Below, piece after piece: positions 56,307-64,000 of a DNA stretch of 64,000 bases. A program made the translations under genes and the position numbers. Origin of the DNA: Bernardetia sp. (lineage in GTDB: Bacteria > Bacteroidota > Bacteroidia > Cytophagales > Bernardetiaceae). Numbering within the stretch: the stretch's first letter is position 1; each line of letters opens with the position of its first letter. The stretch spans positions 62,001 to 126,000 of the forward strand of contig JAHDBD010000004.1 of the NCBI GenBank assembly GCA_020630575.1, read 5' to 3'. Under the pieces are notes generated by a model that was given only the letters and a program-made list of their open reading frames with translations, had not been told where the DNA came from and ran no database searches.

Positions 56307-56717
56307 ATGAATTTACAATCAACTCGCATTATTACTGCCAATATCAACGGATTAGTAAAATTCTATGAGCAAGTAACAGGAATGTCTTTGGTACAATATA
56401 CACCAGACTTTGCCGAACTAAAAACACCGACTGCAACATTAGCAATTGGAAGCACCAAAACGCTACAATTTTTTGGTGGAGACGAAGTAGCACAGCCAGC
56501 CCAAAACCATAGTGTTATAATAGAATTCAAAGTTGATGACGTAGATAAAGACTACGAAAGGTTAGCGGACTATCTTCAAAATAGCGTAGTTCAAAAACCT
56601 ACAATAATGCCTTGGGGAAATAAATCTCTGTTATTTCGTGACCCTGATGGAAATCTTGTAAACTTATTCACACCAATTGCAACAGAAGCAAAGGAGAGAT
56701 TTAAAGATGGAAAATAA
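56307..56717 (+). CDS. VOC family protein (glyoxalase/bleomycin-resistance fold)
   Basis: A 136-residue single-module VOC protein. The fold is two beta-alpha-beta-beta-beta units: RIITANINGLVKFYEQVTGM at the front and SLLFRDPDGNLVNLFTP at the end. Such proteins are metal-dependent or binding proteins (dioxygenases, glyoxalases, resistance proteins); the metal ligands are not obvious in this one. It lies between the two copies of direct repeat B, inside the duplicated-end cassette. Confidence 0.85.
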   Translation: MNLQSTRIITANINGLVKFYEQVTGMSLVQYTPDFAELKTPTATLAIGSTKTLQFFGGDEVAQPAQNHSVIIEFKVDDVDKDYERLADYLQNSVVQKPTIMPWGNKSLLFRDPDGNLVNLFTPIATEAKERFKDGK

Positions 56718-56723
56718 GCCTTC

Positions 56724-56816
56724 GTTCGGCTTAATAAATCGTAGTTAAGCGTTGTCTATTGACTACGATTTATCAGTTTGGCAAATCTTCAGATTTGCGA
56801 GTGATAGGTATTTATT
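56724..56816. repeat. Direct repeat B, right copy (93 bp)
   Basis: It matches 55820-55914 with a 2-base deletion. It stops exactly where the toxin-like reading frame begins to resemble coding sequence, so it appears to have replaced that gene's 5' end. Confidence 0.9.
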
Positions 56817-57149
56817 GATAATGCAAACCGTATCGATGATGTTTTATTGAATGCTGTTGAAAGTAACCATTTTGAAATCTTTTTTAAGTCATTACATAAT
56901 CAAGAATACAAGCCAAAACCAGTATCCAAGCAAAAAGGCAGAAAAAGTTATTTGCGTATTTACGCCCTCAAAATAGATACAAATTGTTATGTAATTACAG
57001 GAGGAGCAATCAAATTTATATTATTGATGGAAGAGAGGCTACATACAAAACAAGAATTGATAAAAATAGAAAAGTGCAGAAACTACTTAAAAGAAAATGG
57101 CGTATTAGATATAGATTCATTCTACGAATTTTTAGAAGAATTATATTAA
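56817..57149 (+). pseudogene. 5'-truncated toxin-like gene
   Basis: A coding frame of about 110 codons that stays open to the border of repeat B at 56816 and then meets a TAG inside the repeat. It has no ATG or GTG start; only a TTG at 56847 could begin it, giving 100 residues. The visible protein reads IDNANRIDDVLLNAVESNHF, then a basic KPVSKQKGRKSYLRIYALK and YVITGGAIKFILLMEER. It is followed after 12 bases by a helix-turn-helix gene, the arrangement of HigB/HigA-type toxin-antitoxin pairs, so I read it as a toxin-like protein by context only. The specific family is not recognised. Confidence 0.55.
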
Positions 57150-57161
57150 ACAATTTCAATT

Positions 57162-57473
57162 ATGACAAACAAAGAAAATTTTTTACAATTAGTAGATGAA
57201 AAACAAGCTACTACTTTAGAAAAAGCAAGGCAGCGACAAAGAAACCGAGCTATGCTTAGAGCATCTCAAAAAATAGCATCTAAGATTTTAACAAGACTAA
57301 ATGAGTTACAGTGGTCGCAAAAACAACTTGCTGAAAAAATGGAAGTTAGTCCACAGTATGTAAAAAAAATTTTGAGAGGAAAAGAAAACCTAACACTTGA
57401 TACGCTGATTAGATTACAAGAAATATTGAATATTGCTCTTTTAGCTAGTTTTTCGAAAGACATAGCTTCGTAA
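57162..57473 (+). CDS. XRE-family helix-turn-helix protein, antitoxin-like
   Basis: A 103-residue DNA-binding protein. The HTH domain (about 40-95) reads ILTRLNELQWSQKQLAEKME then VSPQYVKKILRGKENLTLDT. The N-terminal 35 residues are charged and helical. It lies 12 bases downstream of a truncated toxin-like gene, so it probably was, or is, the antitoxin and autorepressor of that pair. Its stop is immediately followed by the duplicated mfd tail. Confidence 0.82.
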   Translation: MTNKENFLQLVDEKQATTLEKARQRQRNRAMLRASQKIASKILTRLNELQWSQKQLAEKMEVSPQYVKKILRGKENLTLDTLIRLQEILNIALLASFSKDIAS

Positions 57474-57478
57474 CTATC

Positions 57479-57558
57479 TTTATTATGGAACAAGTCAAAA
57501 CACTTGATGGTGTGATGAATGTTTTTAAGGGGATTTTGGAGGATTAGATTTTTTTATT
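57479..57558 (+). repeat. Direct repeat A: duplicated mfd 3' end (right copy)
   Basis: 80 bases that match the end of mfd (54921-55000) with four substitutions. The frame still reads IMEQVKTLDGVMNVFKGILE then D and stop, so it is a real mfd tail fragment without the rest of the gene. Confidence 0.9.
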
Positions 57559-57613
57559 TTTAGTGAAAGATTCTATCTTTTACTAGCTTTTTTGTCAGTA
57601 TATACTAACGAAA

Positions 57614-57642
57614 TGATAGACACAAGGTAGAACCTTGCGCTA
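57614..57642. repeat. Short REP-like hairpin
   Basis: GACACAAGGTAGAACCTTGCGC: CAAGGT and ACCTTG pair around a short loop. It is one of several hairpins in the window with CTT/AAG stems. Confidence 0.4.
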
Positions 57643-57715
57643 GAGTGGGTAGCAAATTAAACATAAAACTATAAAAGTTTGTATAAAATTAATTCAAGAT
57701 TTATTAAGAAAACAA

Positions 57716-59083
57716 ATGGCAAAAAACATAAAAGTATTGAAGTGTCCTAATTGTGGAAGTGTTGATAAGAGAGAAGTTAAGCTAGATTTCTATAAATGTA
57801 CTAGTTGTCAAACAGAGTATTTTTTAGACGACAATGATATAAATATCAATCATAACCATACTTACAACTACGAAAAACAGTCTGCAAGTGGTAATGTAAC
57901 ACCTATAAAAATTGTTAGTATTATCATTGGAAGTATTTTTGTTCTGCTTTCCTTTTTGTTTATAGTGTCTTCTATCTTTGGTGATACAGAACCTAAAAAT
58001 GATTATATTTATTCCACTTCAACACCATCTAAACAGGAAGAAAATAAAGAAGATAATGAATTTTATACAAATAGACAGTGGTCATCCACTTTTATACATC
58101 CAAGCAATCAGCAACCCATTGTAGTAATGTTAGAAAGTAGAAGATATAGAGCAAATATAAGCGAACAAAAAAATGGAACTTATGTCGCTTTCTATAATCT
58201 TATAAAAAGAGAACAACTTGCAGAGCAGAAAGTGAGTAATAAGTCATTGACATCTTCAGATTTTGAATTTCGGACATTCTCTGATGACAATATTTACATG
58301 ATAAATAATGAAGCAACACTTTTAAAACTAGACAAAGTAAATCTTGAAATCAAAGAAGTAGGTCAGATTTTTTTTGAAGCTAATAACGAACTAGAGATAG
58401 GCATTGCAACTATTGAGTTCTTGCCTGAAGGTGCTGGAGATGGTTTAGTTTTGATGACAAATGATGGTAAGAAAAGATACTATTATCCATTTATACATAA
58501 ATTGTATACGGAAGAGGAGTATTACAAAGCAAATCAAGGGTTCAATAGTTTATTGCCAGATGCAAAGGAAAGAACATATTATGTCTTTACTTCAAAAAGT
58601 AGAGATTATCCAGAGGAAAAATTACAACTAATAAAAATAATATATAAAGACAACGGTGCTGGACCAAAATATGTTAAAGGAGGATTAAGTTGGTGGAGAG
58701 ATTTTGGTGGAACAGGAATATTTACAGAAAATGACCCTTCCAAAAAGGTTCTTTTAAATAGATGGAATAAGGAAAAAGGAAGGATTTTGAGTTGGAAAGA
58801 TATTACTCCAGATAGACTTTATTTTGATCCATCTGTATTAATAGACAATTCAGAAGCTCTGATTATACAGTTTAGAGTAAACGCAAACCCAAAAAGTGGA
58901 TTCAAATTTCAACACTTAGATAGAGAGAATGGAAATGTACTTTGGACTTCTACATTAAATGAGGGTAAAGAAATTGAATACTTGATTGAATACAAAGACG
59001 GTTTCGTCGCTATTGATAGTGACGATTCTATAACTGTTTTAGATAAGAAGGGAAATACGATTGATCAATACAAATTAGATTAA
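57716..59083 (+). CDS. Zinc-ribbon membrane protein with propeller-like C-terminus
   Basis: A 455-residue protein of unknown function. It starts with a zinc ribbon (KCPNCGSVDKREVKLDFYKC then TSC), then a linker rich in Asn/His, one membrane helix at about 65-88, and a large extracytoplasmic or cytoplasmic domain of beta strands. The last part (RFQHLDRENGNVLWTSTLNE-like, IEYKDGFVAIDSD, ITVLDKKGNTI) resembles blades of a PQQ/beta-propeller. It is the first gene after the right mfd repeat. Confidence 0.75.
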   Translation: MAKNIKVLKCPNCGSVDKREVKLDFYKCTSCQTEYFLDDNDININHNHTYNYEKQSASGNVTPIKIVSIIIGSIFVLLSFLFIVSSIFGDTEPKNDYIYSTSTPSKQEENKEDNEFYTNRQWSSTFIHPSNQQPIVVMLESRRYRANISEQKNGTYVAFYNLIKREQLAEQKVSNKSLTSSDFEFRTFSDDNIYMINNEATLLKLDKVNLEIKEVGQIFFEANNELEIGIATIEFLPEGAGDGLVLMTNDGKKRYYYPFIHKLYTEEEYYKANQGFNSLLPDAKERTYYVFTSKSRDYPEEKLQLIKIIYKDNGAGPKYVKGGLSWWRDFGGTGIFTENDPSKKVLLNRWNKEKGRILSWKDITPDRLYFDPSVLIDNSEALIIQFRVNANPKSGFKFQHLDRENGNVLWTSTLNEGKEIEYLIEYKDGFVAIDSDDSITVLDKKGNTIDQYKLD

Positions 59084-59146
59084 AATAATATTTGTATTCT
59101 GCGTTCTATGTTCTTGTTGGTCTTCCAAACCCAAAGAATAAAAAAA

Positions 59147-59318
59147 TGCCTTTGTGATGACCAACAACAAACACTACCACAAATCTATTAACCGTCTCTC
59201 AAAAAAGAGTTTTTAATTCAAACAATAAGAAAGCAGTCATTTTGCCTAATCTCGTGCGTATTTCTGTTGTTGGTTATCGTAATGGTTAGCTGAAACTAAA
59301 GACAAAAGCAACGACAGT
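59147..59318. mobile_element. MITE-like element, copy 2 (left end partly deleted)
   Basis: Alignable to 56017-56206 along its whole length, but about 30 bases of the left terminal repeat are missing after ATGCC. Homology extends leftwards to 59112 (TTCTTGTTGGTCTTCCAAA). The central region and right end are conserved with substitutions. Confidence 0.7.
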
Positions 59319-59420
59319 AAAAGATTTTAATTCCCATTATTGCAGTTTCAAACGACACCCTTTATAGTAAATCTTCATATTTATAATCATATATTTATTG
59401 CTTTTCAAAAAAGATATTTC

Positions 59421-59457
59421 AAAACTCTTTATTTTTATAGATAAAGAGTTTTTTTGT
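59421..59457 (+). terminator. Terminator in the gap after the zinc-ribbon gene
   Basis: AAAACTCTTTAT (59421-59432) pairs with ATAAAGAGTTTT (59441-59452), with a T tract after it. Confidence 0.75.
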
Positions 59458-59598
59458 ATTCAAAATTACTTATAAATTTCCTACCTTGTAGGAACTCACA
59501 CAAAATGAAGAATACCTGAATAAATATATTACGGCTACTGTTTTGAATGGATATTTTACAGTAATCTAGAACTTTTTACTCTTTTTAAAAAACATGTT

Positions 59599-60195
59599 AT
59601 GACTTGGTATTTGTTTCTCTTTAGCTTTGTTATTTGTCAATTTAACTTTTCTGAACCTTCTGAAAAAAAGCTGTCTTTTGATATGATTTGGAGAGGGAAA
59701 TCAGTTGGTACTTTGTATGCAACTCAAAAAAAGACTGATTCTAAAACTCATTATCAGAGTTCAACCAATATTCAGATAAAATTTATCAAGACCTTTGATA
59801 TCAATTATGAATATGATGTGCTGTTTGATAATGACATATTACAAAGCGCACATGTAGATATAAATTATAATGGAAATAATCATGCTCAAGCTGATACAAA
59901 ACGAAAAAATAATGAGTATCAAGTAATGAAAGATGGCAAACTTGAAACGACATTTAAAGAAACTATTCGTTATTCTACCATTTCCATGTATTTTGAAGAA
60001 CCTGTAAATATTGGTCGTTGTTACTCAGAACAAGAAGGAGATTTTAATACAATTGTTCACTTGGGAAATCACAAGTACAAAAAAACAAATACAAGTGGTA
60101 GAGAGAGTTTCTTTTTTTATAAAAATGGTAGTTTAGAAAAAGCAGTCATTGATGGAGGGATTGTTAGTTTTGAAATGGTTGTTAAAGAGAATTGA
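59599..60195 (+). CDS. DUF6134-like secreted protein
   Basis: A 198-residue protein with a short signal peptide (MTWYLFLFSFVICQFNF). The rest is beta-rich: SFDMIWRGKSVGTLYATQ, then YQSSTNIQIKFIKTFDINYE and an ETIRYSTISMYFEEP segment. This pattern matches what I know of the DUF6134 group of Bacteroidota. The function is unknown. It is monocistronic. Confidence 0.75.
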   Translation: MTWYLFLFSFVICQFNFSEPSEKKLSFDMIWRGKSVGTLYATQKKTDSKTHYQSSTNIQIKFIKTFDINYEYDVLFDNDILQSAHVDINYNGNNHAQADTKRKNNEYQVMKDGKLETTFKETIRYSTISMYFEEPVNIGRCYSEQEGDFNTIVHLGNHKYKKTNTSGRESFFFYKNGSLEKAVIDGGIVSFEMVVKEN

Positions 60196-60218
60196 TTTTA
60201 TACAAATATTGTGAATAT

Positions 60219-60247
60219 TATCGTTGGTGCAGACACCAACAATGGCA
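60219..60247. repeat. GTTGGTG-family hairpin repeat, copy 5
   Basis: CGTTGGTG-CAGA-CACCAACA with ATGGCA to the right, in the gap between two genes. Confidence 0.75.
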
Positions 60248-60304
60248 TTAAATATAAAAATTCAAAACCCTCCCTACTAGACAAAAAAGTGAGATTTTAT
60301 TACA

Positions 60305-60871
60305 ATGAATAAAGAAATTAACCGTAGTAAAGCAAAAGAATTAATTGCAGAAACAATTCTGAATGAGTCAAACTGTAATTTGACTGAGCTAAAAAATAAT
60401 TTTCCTTATTATGATTATATTGATGAAATTAATAAACATATAATTAACGGTGATTTTAAGGAACTTACTAAACAAAATCTTAGTAGAATAAAAAAAGAGG
60501 AATTATTTGAGATAGAGTTTGATCTAATTTTTAGACCTATATACAAACTCTATTTTATTGATTCGTTTAATCATGTAATTAATGAATATCTTCAAATGAA
60601 ATTGCAGGAGTTTGGAATAGAAATGCAAGTGATAGGAGAAGTTGAACCGACTGGACAATGTCCTTGTTGTCTTTACTATTCAAATGAGTACGGGGAAGAC
60701 GGAGCTTGGGATATTTGTATGGTTTGTTTTTGGGAAGATGGTGGAGATGCTCCAAATCATATGACATTACAAGAAGCACAACAAAATTTTAAGAGATATG
60801 GTGCAATAAGTAAAGCTGCTTTGGAATTTATTGATGTAGAAGGAAAATTGAAGTATAAAAAAGGAAGATAA
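60305..60871 (+). CDS. CPCC-type cysteine-rich protein
   Basis: A 188-residue protein. The C-terminal half carries the CPCC motif: GQCPCCLYYSNEYGEDGAWD then ICMVCFWEDGGDAPN, with Cys pairs that could bind zinc, and continues LQEAQQNFKRYGAIS. The N-terminal 100 residues are helical and charged, with no Cys. CPCC proteins are widespread, small and uncharacterised, often next to toxin-like or immunity genes. No partner gene is recognised here. Confidence 0.85.
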   Translation: MNKEINRSKAKELIAETILNESNCNLTELKNNFPYYDYIDEINKHIINGDFKELTKQNLSRIKKEELFEIEFDLIFRPIYKLYFIDSFNHVINEYLQMKLQEFGIEMQVIGEVEPTGQCPCCLYYSNEYGEDGAWDICMVCFWEDGGDAPNHMTLQEAQQNFKRYGAISKAALEFIDVEGKLKYKKGR

Positions 60872-60965
60872 AGATAAAATAAAAAAAATAAAAACTATTG
60901 CCTTGTAATAACTGTTAGTCTATTTGTAATATATATTAAATTCAAATAAATTAAAAACTATTAAA

Positions 60966-61601
60966 ATGAAAACATTAGTTATTGGAGCAAGTGGAAGAGT
61001 AGGAAGTTCATTAACTGAAAAACTTCTAGCCAAAGAACATGAAGTGATAGGCACAACTAGAAAAGATAAAAATCTTTTTGATGCAAAAAATTATTCGCAA
61101 ATAGAATTAGACTTAAATGCTTCTGTTGAAGAAATGGAAAAGCAATTTCCAAATGATGTAGATGCTGTATTTTTTGTTTCAGGTTCTAGAGGTGAAGATC
61201 TTTTACAAACTGATTTACATGGCGCAATCAAAACAATGCAAGTTGCAGAAAAGAAAAATGTAAAGCGTTATATTATGCTAAGTACTGTTTTTGCAACAGA
61301 TACAGATAAATGGAGTGAAATTCCAAAAGATATGATGGATTATTATATTTCAAAGCATTATGCTGATCAGTGGTTGATGAAAAATACTAATTTGGATTAC
61401 ACCATTCTACAACCAAGTACACTCAAAGAAGAAAAAGCAACAGGAAAAATAGAAGTTAACATTGATAGTGCTGGCGAAAATTCTATTGAAGATGTCGCTG
61501 AAACATTACTTAAAACATTGACTAATCGCTCTGCCTCTAAGAAAGTAATTACAATGCATAGTGGAGATAAGAAAATTGAAGAAGCTCTAGCAGAATTATA
61601 A
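60966..61601 (+). CDS. NAD(P)-binding SDR-type oxidoreductase
   Basis: A 211-residue protein of the atypical SDR/NmrA-like group. The Rossmann loop is VIGASGRVGSSL (5-16), then VFFVSGSRGEDLLQTDLHGA, MLSTVFATD and the YYISKHYADQWL motif with a Tyr...Lys pair. Relatives use NADPH, or only sense the redox state. Monocistronic; the terminator at 61663 separates it from rnr. Confidence 0.87.
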   Translation: MKTLVIGASGRVGSSLTEKLLAKEHEVIGTTRKDKNLFDAKNYSQIELDLNASVEEMEKQFPNDVDAVFFVSGSRGEDLLQTDLHGAIKTMQVAEKKNVKRYIMLSTVFATDTDKWSEIPKDMMDYYISKHYADQWLMKNTNLDYTILQPSTLKEEKATGKIEVNIDSAGENSIEDVAETLLKTLTNRSASKKVITMHSGDKKIEEALAEL

Positions 61602-61662
61602 AAATAATATTGTTTTTGTTGGTGTTTTAGTATATCAATAAAACAGTTTACATGACTCATAC

Positions 61663-61712
61663 AAAAACAGGTCAAAAAAGAGTAATTATCTATTCTTTTT
61701 TGACCTGTTTTT
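61663..61712. terminator. Bidirectional terminator between the SDR gene and rnr
   Basis: AAAAACAGGTCAAAAAAGA (61663-61681) pairs perfectly with 61694-61712 around a 12-base loop. Confidence 0.85.
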
Positions 61713-61746
61713 ATGTTAAAAATAATTTGAAGTTAGAATTCAGATT

Positions 61747-64000
61747 TTATTTTCTTCTACCACTACGAGGTTTACGAGATTTATTTGAACTTACATAATT
61801 TTCTTCTTCTGTTTCCATCAACAAATCTATCGTTCTTTTTTCCATATCAACACCTTTTACTCGTACTTCTACTTTGTTTCCTAACGTATATGTTTTTTGA
61901 GATTTACGACCAATTACTCGTTGATTTTTTGGTTCATATTCAAAATAATCTCCTTTCAAATCTGATAGACGAATCATTCCTTCACAAGCCGTTGAGGTAA
62001 TTTCTACATATAGTCCCCATTCTGTAACACCTGAAACCATTCCTTCAAAAACTTCTCCGATATGATCAGCCATAAATTCAGCTTGTTTGAAGCGAATAGA
62101 AGCACGTTCTGCATCAGAAGCACGTTTTTCCATATCTGAAGAATGACGAGCCATACTTTCATATTTGGCTGGGTCGACAGATTTAATATTGTTTTTTAGA
62201 TATTTTTCAATCAGACGATGCGCCATCATATCAGGATAACGACGAATAGGTGATGTGAAGTGAGAATAATGCTCAAAGGCAAGTCCAAAATGTCCTGTTG
62301 GCTTTGTAGTATAAACTGCCTTTGCCATCGAACGAATAGCTAAAGATTGAAGTGTTTCATATTCGGGTTTTCCTTCTGTATCTTGAACCAGTTTAGCTAA
62401 AGAAGCTGCAAAATGCTCTGGTTCTACATTTATATCATAACCAAATGTTTTTGCCATAGCTTTCAAATTTGCTAATTTATCTGGATCTGGATCATCATGA
62501 ACACGGTAAATCATTGTATTCTTCTCTTTTCCATTTTTATAACGATAGACAAATTCTGCTACACTTTTATTAGCAAGCAACATAAACTCTTCTACAAGTT
62601 TGTGAGCATCTTTTCGAACTTTTGGAATAACACCTAAAGGTTTTCCATTTTCGTCTAACTTAAATTTTACTTCTTGCGTTTCAAAACTAATTGCACCATG
62701 TTTAAATCGTTTGGCTTGTAGTTTTTTTGCAAGGTCATTAAGTACATTTATTTCATCGGCATAATCTCCTTCTTTTGTTTCGATGCGCTCTTGTGCTTCT
62801 TCATACGTAAAACGACGATCTGAATAAATAACTGTTTTGCCATACCAACGTTTATGAACACTTCCATTTTTGTCCAATTCAAAGACAGCCGAAAAAGCTA
62901 ATTTTTCTTCTTGTGGACGCAATGAACACAAGTTGTTTGAAATTCTTTCTGGTAACATCGGTACAACTCTATCCACTAAATAAACAGAAGTTGCACGTTT
63001 TTGAGCTTCTTTTTCTAATAAAGTATTCGGACGAATATAATGAGTAACATCTGCAATATGCACACCTATTTCATAATTTCCATTTGGTAAATAAGAAAGT
63101 GAAATGGCATCATCAAAATCTTTTGCATCAACTGGGTCAATGGTAAAAGTGAGAATAGGACGGAAATCTCTACGTTTTTTAAATTCTTTATCTGTAAGGT
63201 CGTCTGGAACTTCTTCTGCTTTTTTAATTAACTTTTCATCAAACTCCATTGGCAAACCAAACTCTACCATAATGGCATGAATTTCGGCTTCGTTTTCTCC
63301 TACTTTTCCTAAAACTTCAGTTACTTCTCCAACAGGGTTTTTACCTTTTTCTTCCGACCATTTTACAATCTTAACGACTACTTTATCGTCATTAGTTGCT
63401 CCATTTAGATTATCCAAAGGAACAAAAATATCCATTTTTAATTTCTTAGATTCTACCACTACAAAAGCAAAGCGATTGAGTAATTGAACATTTCCAACAA
63501 ATTCGGTTCTTCCACGCTCTACTATTTCTATTACTTCAGCTTCTGGATTTTTACCTTTCTGTTTTCCTGTTAATCTAATTTTGACAATATCTCCAGTAAT
63601 TGCTCCTTTTATCTTATGTCCTCCTACCCAAGCATCTTCTTCTAAGCCTTCACAGATAATATATGAAGAATCACGTCCTGCATCAACAGTACCAATATAT
63701 TCGTTTTTTTGTAATTCAGTATGTGATTTTACTTCTTTCGCTTCGTCTTTTTGTTCGTTTTCTAATCGATTAGATTTGTTAGAAAGAGCTTGTTTTTGTA
63801 CAGTTACATCTCTAGTGGTTTCTTTTGCAGCATGTTTTTGTTGATTGTTTTGTTTTTGCTGCTGCGAAGAGTTCGTTTTAGGTTCTTCCTTTTTTGTCTC
63901 TTGGGATTGTGTTTTAGGCTCTTCTTTTTTTGTAGTCGTATTTTCAGCAGCAGAAGCTGTATCTACAATTTCTCTTAAATTTTCTTTTTGTTCTTTTTCT
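61747..64000 (-). CDS. rnr: Ribonuclease R, 5' end outside the window
   Basis: A 3'-to-5' exoribonuclease degrading structured RNA. The reading frame is open from the stop at 61747 to the window edge (about 751 codons), so the true start lies beyond 64000; the GTG at 63459 sometimes taken as start is internal (the frame continues ...NRFAFVVVESKK). The catalytic RNB domain has TIDPVDAKDFDDAIS and HIADVTHYIRP with the metal-binding Asp residues, and HYSHFTSPIRRYPD. A C-terminal S1 domain and a basic tail (KSRKPRSGRRK) follow. Before the cold-shock-like domains is a long Lys/Glu/Gln/Thr-rich low-complexity stretch (about 63700-63990), unusual for the family. Confidence 0.92.
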   Translation of the reverse strand, partial: EKEQKENLREIVDTASAAENTTTKKEEPKTQSQETKKEEPKTNSSQQQKQNNQQKHAAKETTRDVTVQKQALSNKSNRLENEQKDEAKEVKSHTELQKNEYIGTVDAGRDSSYIICEGLEEDAWVGGHKIKGAITGDIVKIRLTGKQKGKNPEAEVIEIVERGRTEFVGNVQLLNRFAFVVVESKKLKMDIFVPLDNLNGATNDDKVVVKIVKWSEEKGKNPVGEVTEVLGKVGENEAEIHAIMVEFGLPMEFDEKLIKKAEEVPDDLTDKEFKKRRDFRPILTFTIDPVDAKDFDDAISLSYLPNGNYEIGVHIADVTHYIRPNTLLEKEAQKRATSVYLVDRVVPMLPERISNNLCSLRPQEEKLAFSAVFELDKNGSVHKRWYGKTVIYSDRRFTYEEAQERIETKEGDYADEINVLNDLAKKLQAKRFKHGAISFETQEVKFKLDENGKPLGVIPKVRKDAHKLVEEFMLLANKSVAEFVYRYKNGKEKNTMIYRVHDDPDPDKLANLKAMAKTFGYDINVEPEHFAASLAKLVQDTEGKPEYETLQSLAIRSMAKAVYTTKPTGHFGLAFEHYSHFTSPIRRYPDMMAHRLIEKYLKNNIKSVDPAKYESMARHSSDMEKRASDAERASIRFKQAEFMADHIGEVFEGMVSGVTEWGLYVEITSTACEGMIRLSDLKGDYFEYEPKNQRVIGRKSQKTYTLGNKVEVRVKGVDMEKRTIDLLMETEEENYVSSNKSRKPRSGRRK

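Larger units (their letters stand above)
59084..59598. other. 515-base gap with the second inverted-repeat element
   Basis: It holds copy 2 of the MITE-like element (59147-59318), a terminator (59421-59457), and a small hairpin TTCCTAC-CTT-GTAGGAA at about 59478-59493. No gene is seen. Confidence 0.5.

Noticed and set aside
55820..56816. Integron attC sites
   Set aside because: The repeats are regular and near small genes, and GTTAAGC fits the core site GTTRRRY, but no matching RYYYAAC lies at the other end of the palindrome and there is no integrase.
63581..63978. Plus-strand frames opposite rnr
   Set aside because: Antisense of the Lys/Glu-rich region of rnr; the Phe/Ser-rich products are an artefact of composition.
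1..64000. CRISPR array, tRNA or rRNA genes
   Set aside because: No regularly spaced direct repeats, cloverleaf sequences or conserved rRNA stretches were seen.

Overview
The window looks like chromosome of a low-GC Bacteroidota, most likely a marine or aquatic member of the Cytophagales (Bernardetia/Flexibacter-like; this placement is inference). The signs are strongly AT-rich DNA, many lipoproteins with a Cys lipobox, a TonB-dependent receptor with an N-terminal carboxypeptidase-regulatory-like domain, LytTR and SpoIIE-type signalling proteins, almost no Shine-Dalgarno sequences, and promoters of the Bacteroidota type (TTTG or TTG, 19-20 bases, TAnnTTTG). I see no rRNA, tRNA, CRISPR array, intact insertion sequence or transposase gene.

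Layout. 1-6 kb: a 7TMR-DISM/SpoIIE phosphatase, then a class III polyhydroxyalkanoate synthase pair (phaE, phaC). 6-16 kb: two tandem paralogous lipoproteins, murF, a YceI lipoprotein, a SET-domain protein, asnS, and a TrkH/KtrB K+ transporter with a small membrane protein. 16-25 kb: glyA, a TetR regulator with a short-chain dehydrogenase that share matching operator palindromes, a decayed oxidoreductase tail, bioD, an M13 peptidase, an RluA-family pseudouridine synthase, and a small Cys-rich peptide with a double-glycine leader. 25-38 kb: an EamA transporter, a double-AAA CbbX-like ATPase, a membrane-anchored jacalin-like protein, a GNAT acetyltransferase, and a haem uptake cluster (hmuV, hmuU, hmuT, TonB receptor, and a 190-aa protein). 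38-51 kb: an epimerase, a GT-B glycosyltransferase, a response regulator fused to a SpoIIE phosphatase, an SGNH esterase, an HdrB/HdrC-like Fe-S pair, a LytTR regulator, ribE, a MORN-repeat protein, a SiaB/SiaC-like partner-switch pair and a CvfB-like S1 protein. 51-64 kb: mfd, then an accessory stretch, and finally rnr, which runs off the right edge.

The accessory stretch (about 55.0-60.3 kb) is the most unusual part. The last 80 bases of mfd are repeated at 57479-57558, so the genes in between (a HEPN-like protein, a VOC protein, and a toxin-like fragment with its HTH partner) look like a cassette inserted at the 3' end of mfd. Within and beside it lie a 93-95 bp direct repeat in two copies, one of which cuts into the toxin-like gene, and an approximately 190 bp element with long imperfect terminal inverted repeats, also in two copies.

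Across the window many intergenic gaps carry short hairpins. One family (GTTGGTG-loop-CACCAAC) shows compensatory base changes. Another forms paired hairpins bounded by TAGCTGAC-like ends, and there is one perfect 46-bp palindrome. These look like REP/MITE-type sequences, and some probably double as terminators.

The two SpoIIE phosphatases and the SiaB kinase/SiaC pair are the three classes of part known from the Pseudomonas Sia pathway, although they are not in one operon here.
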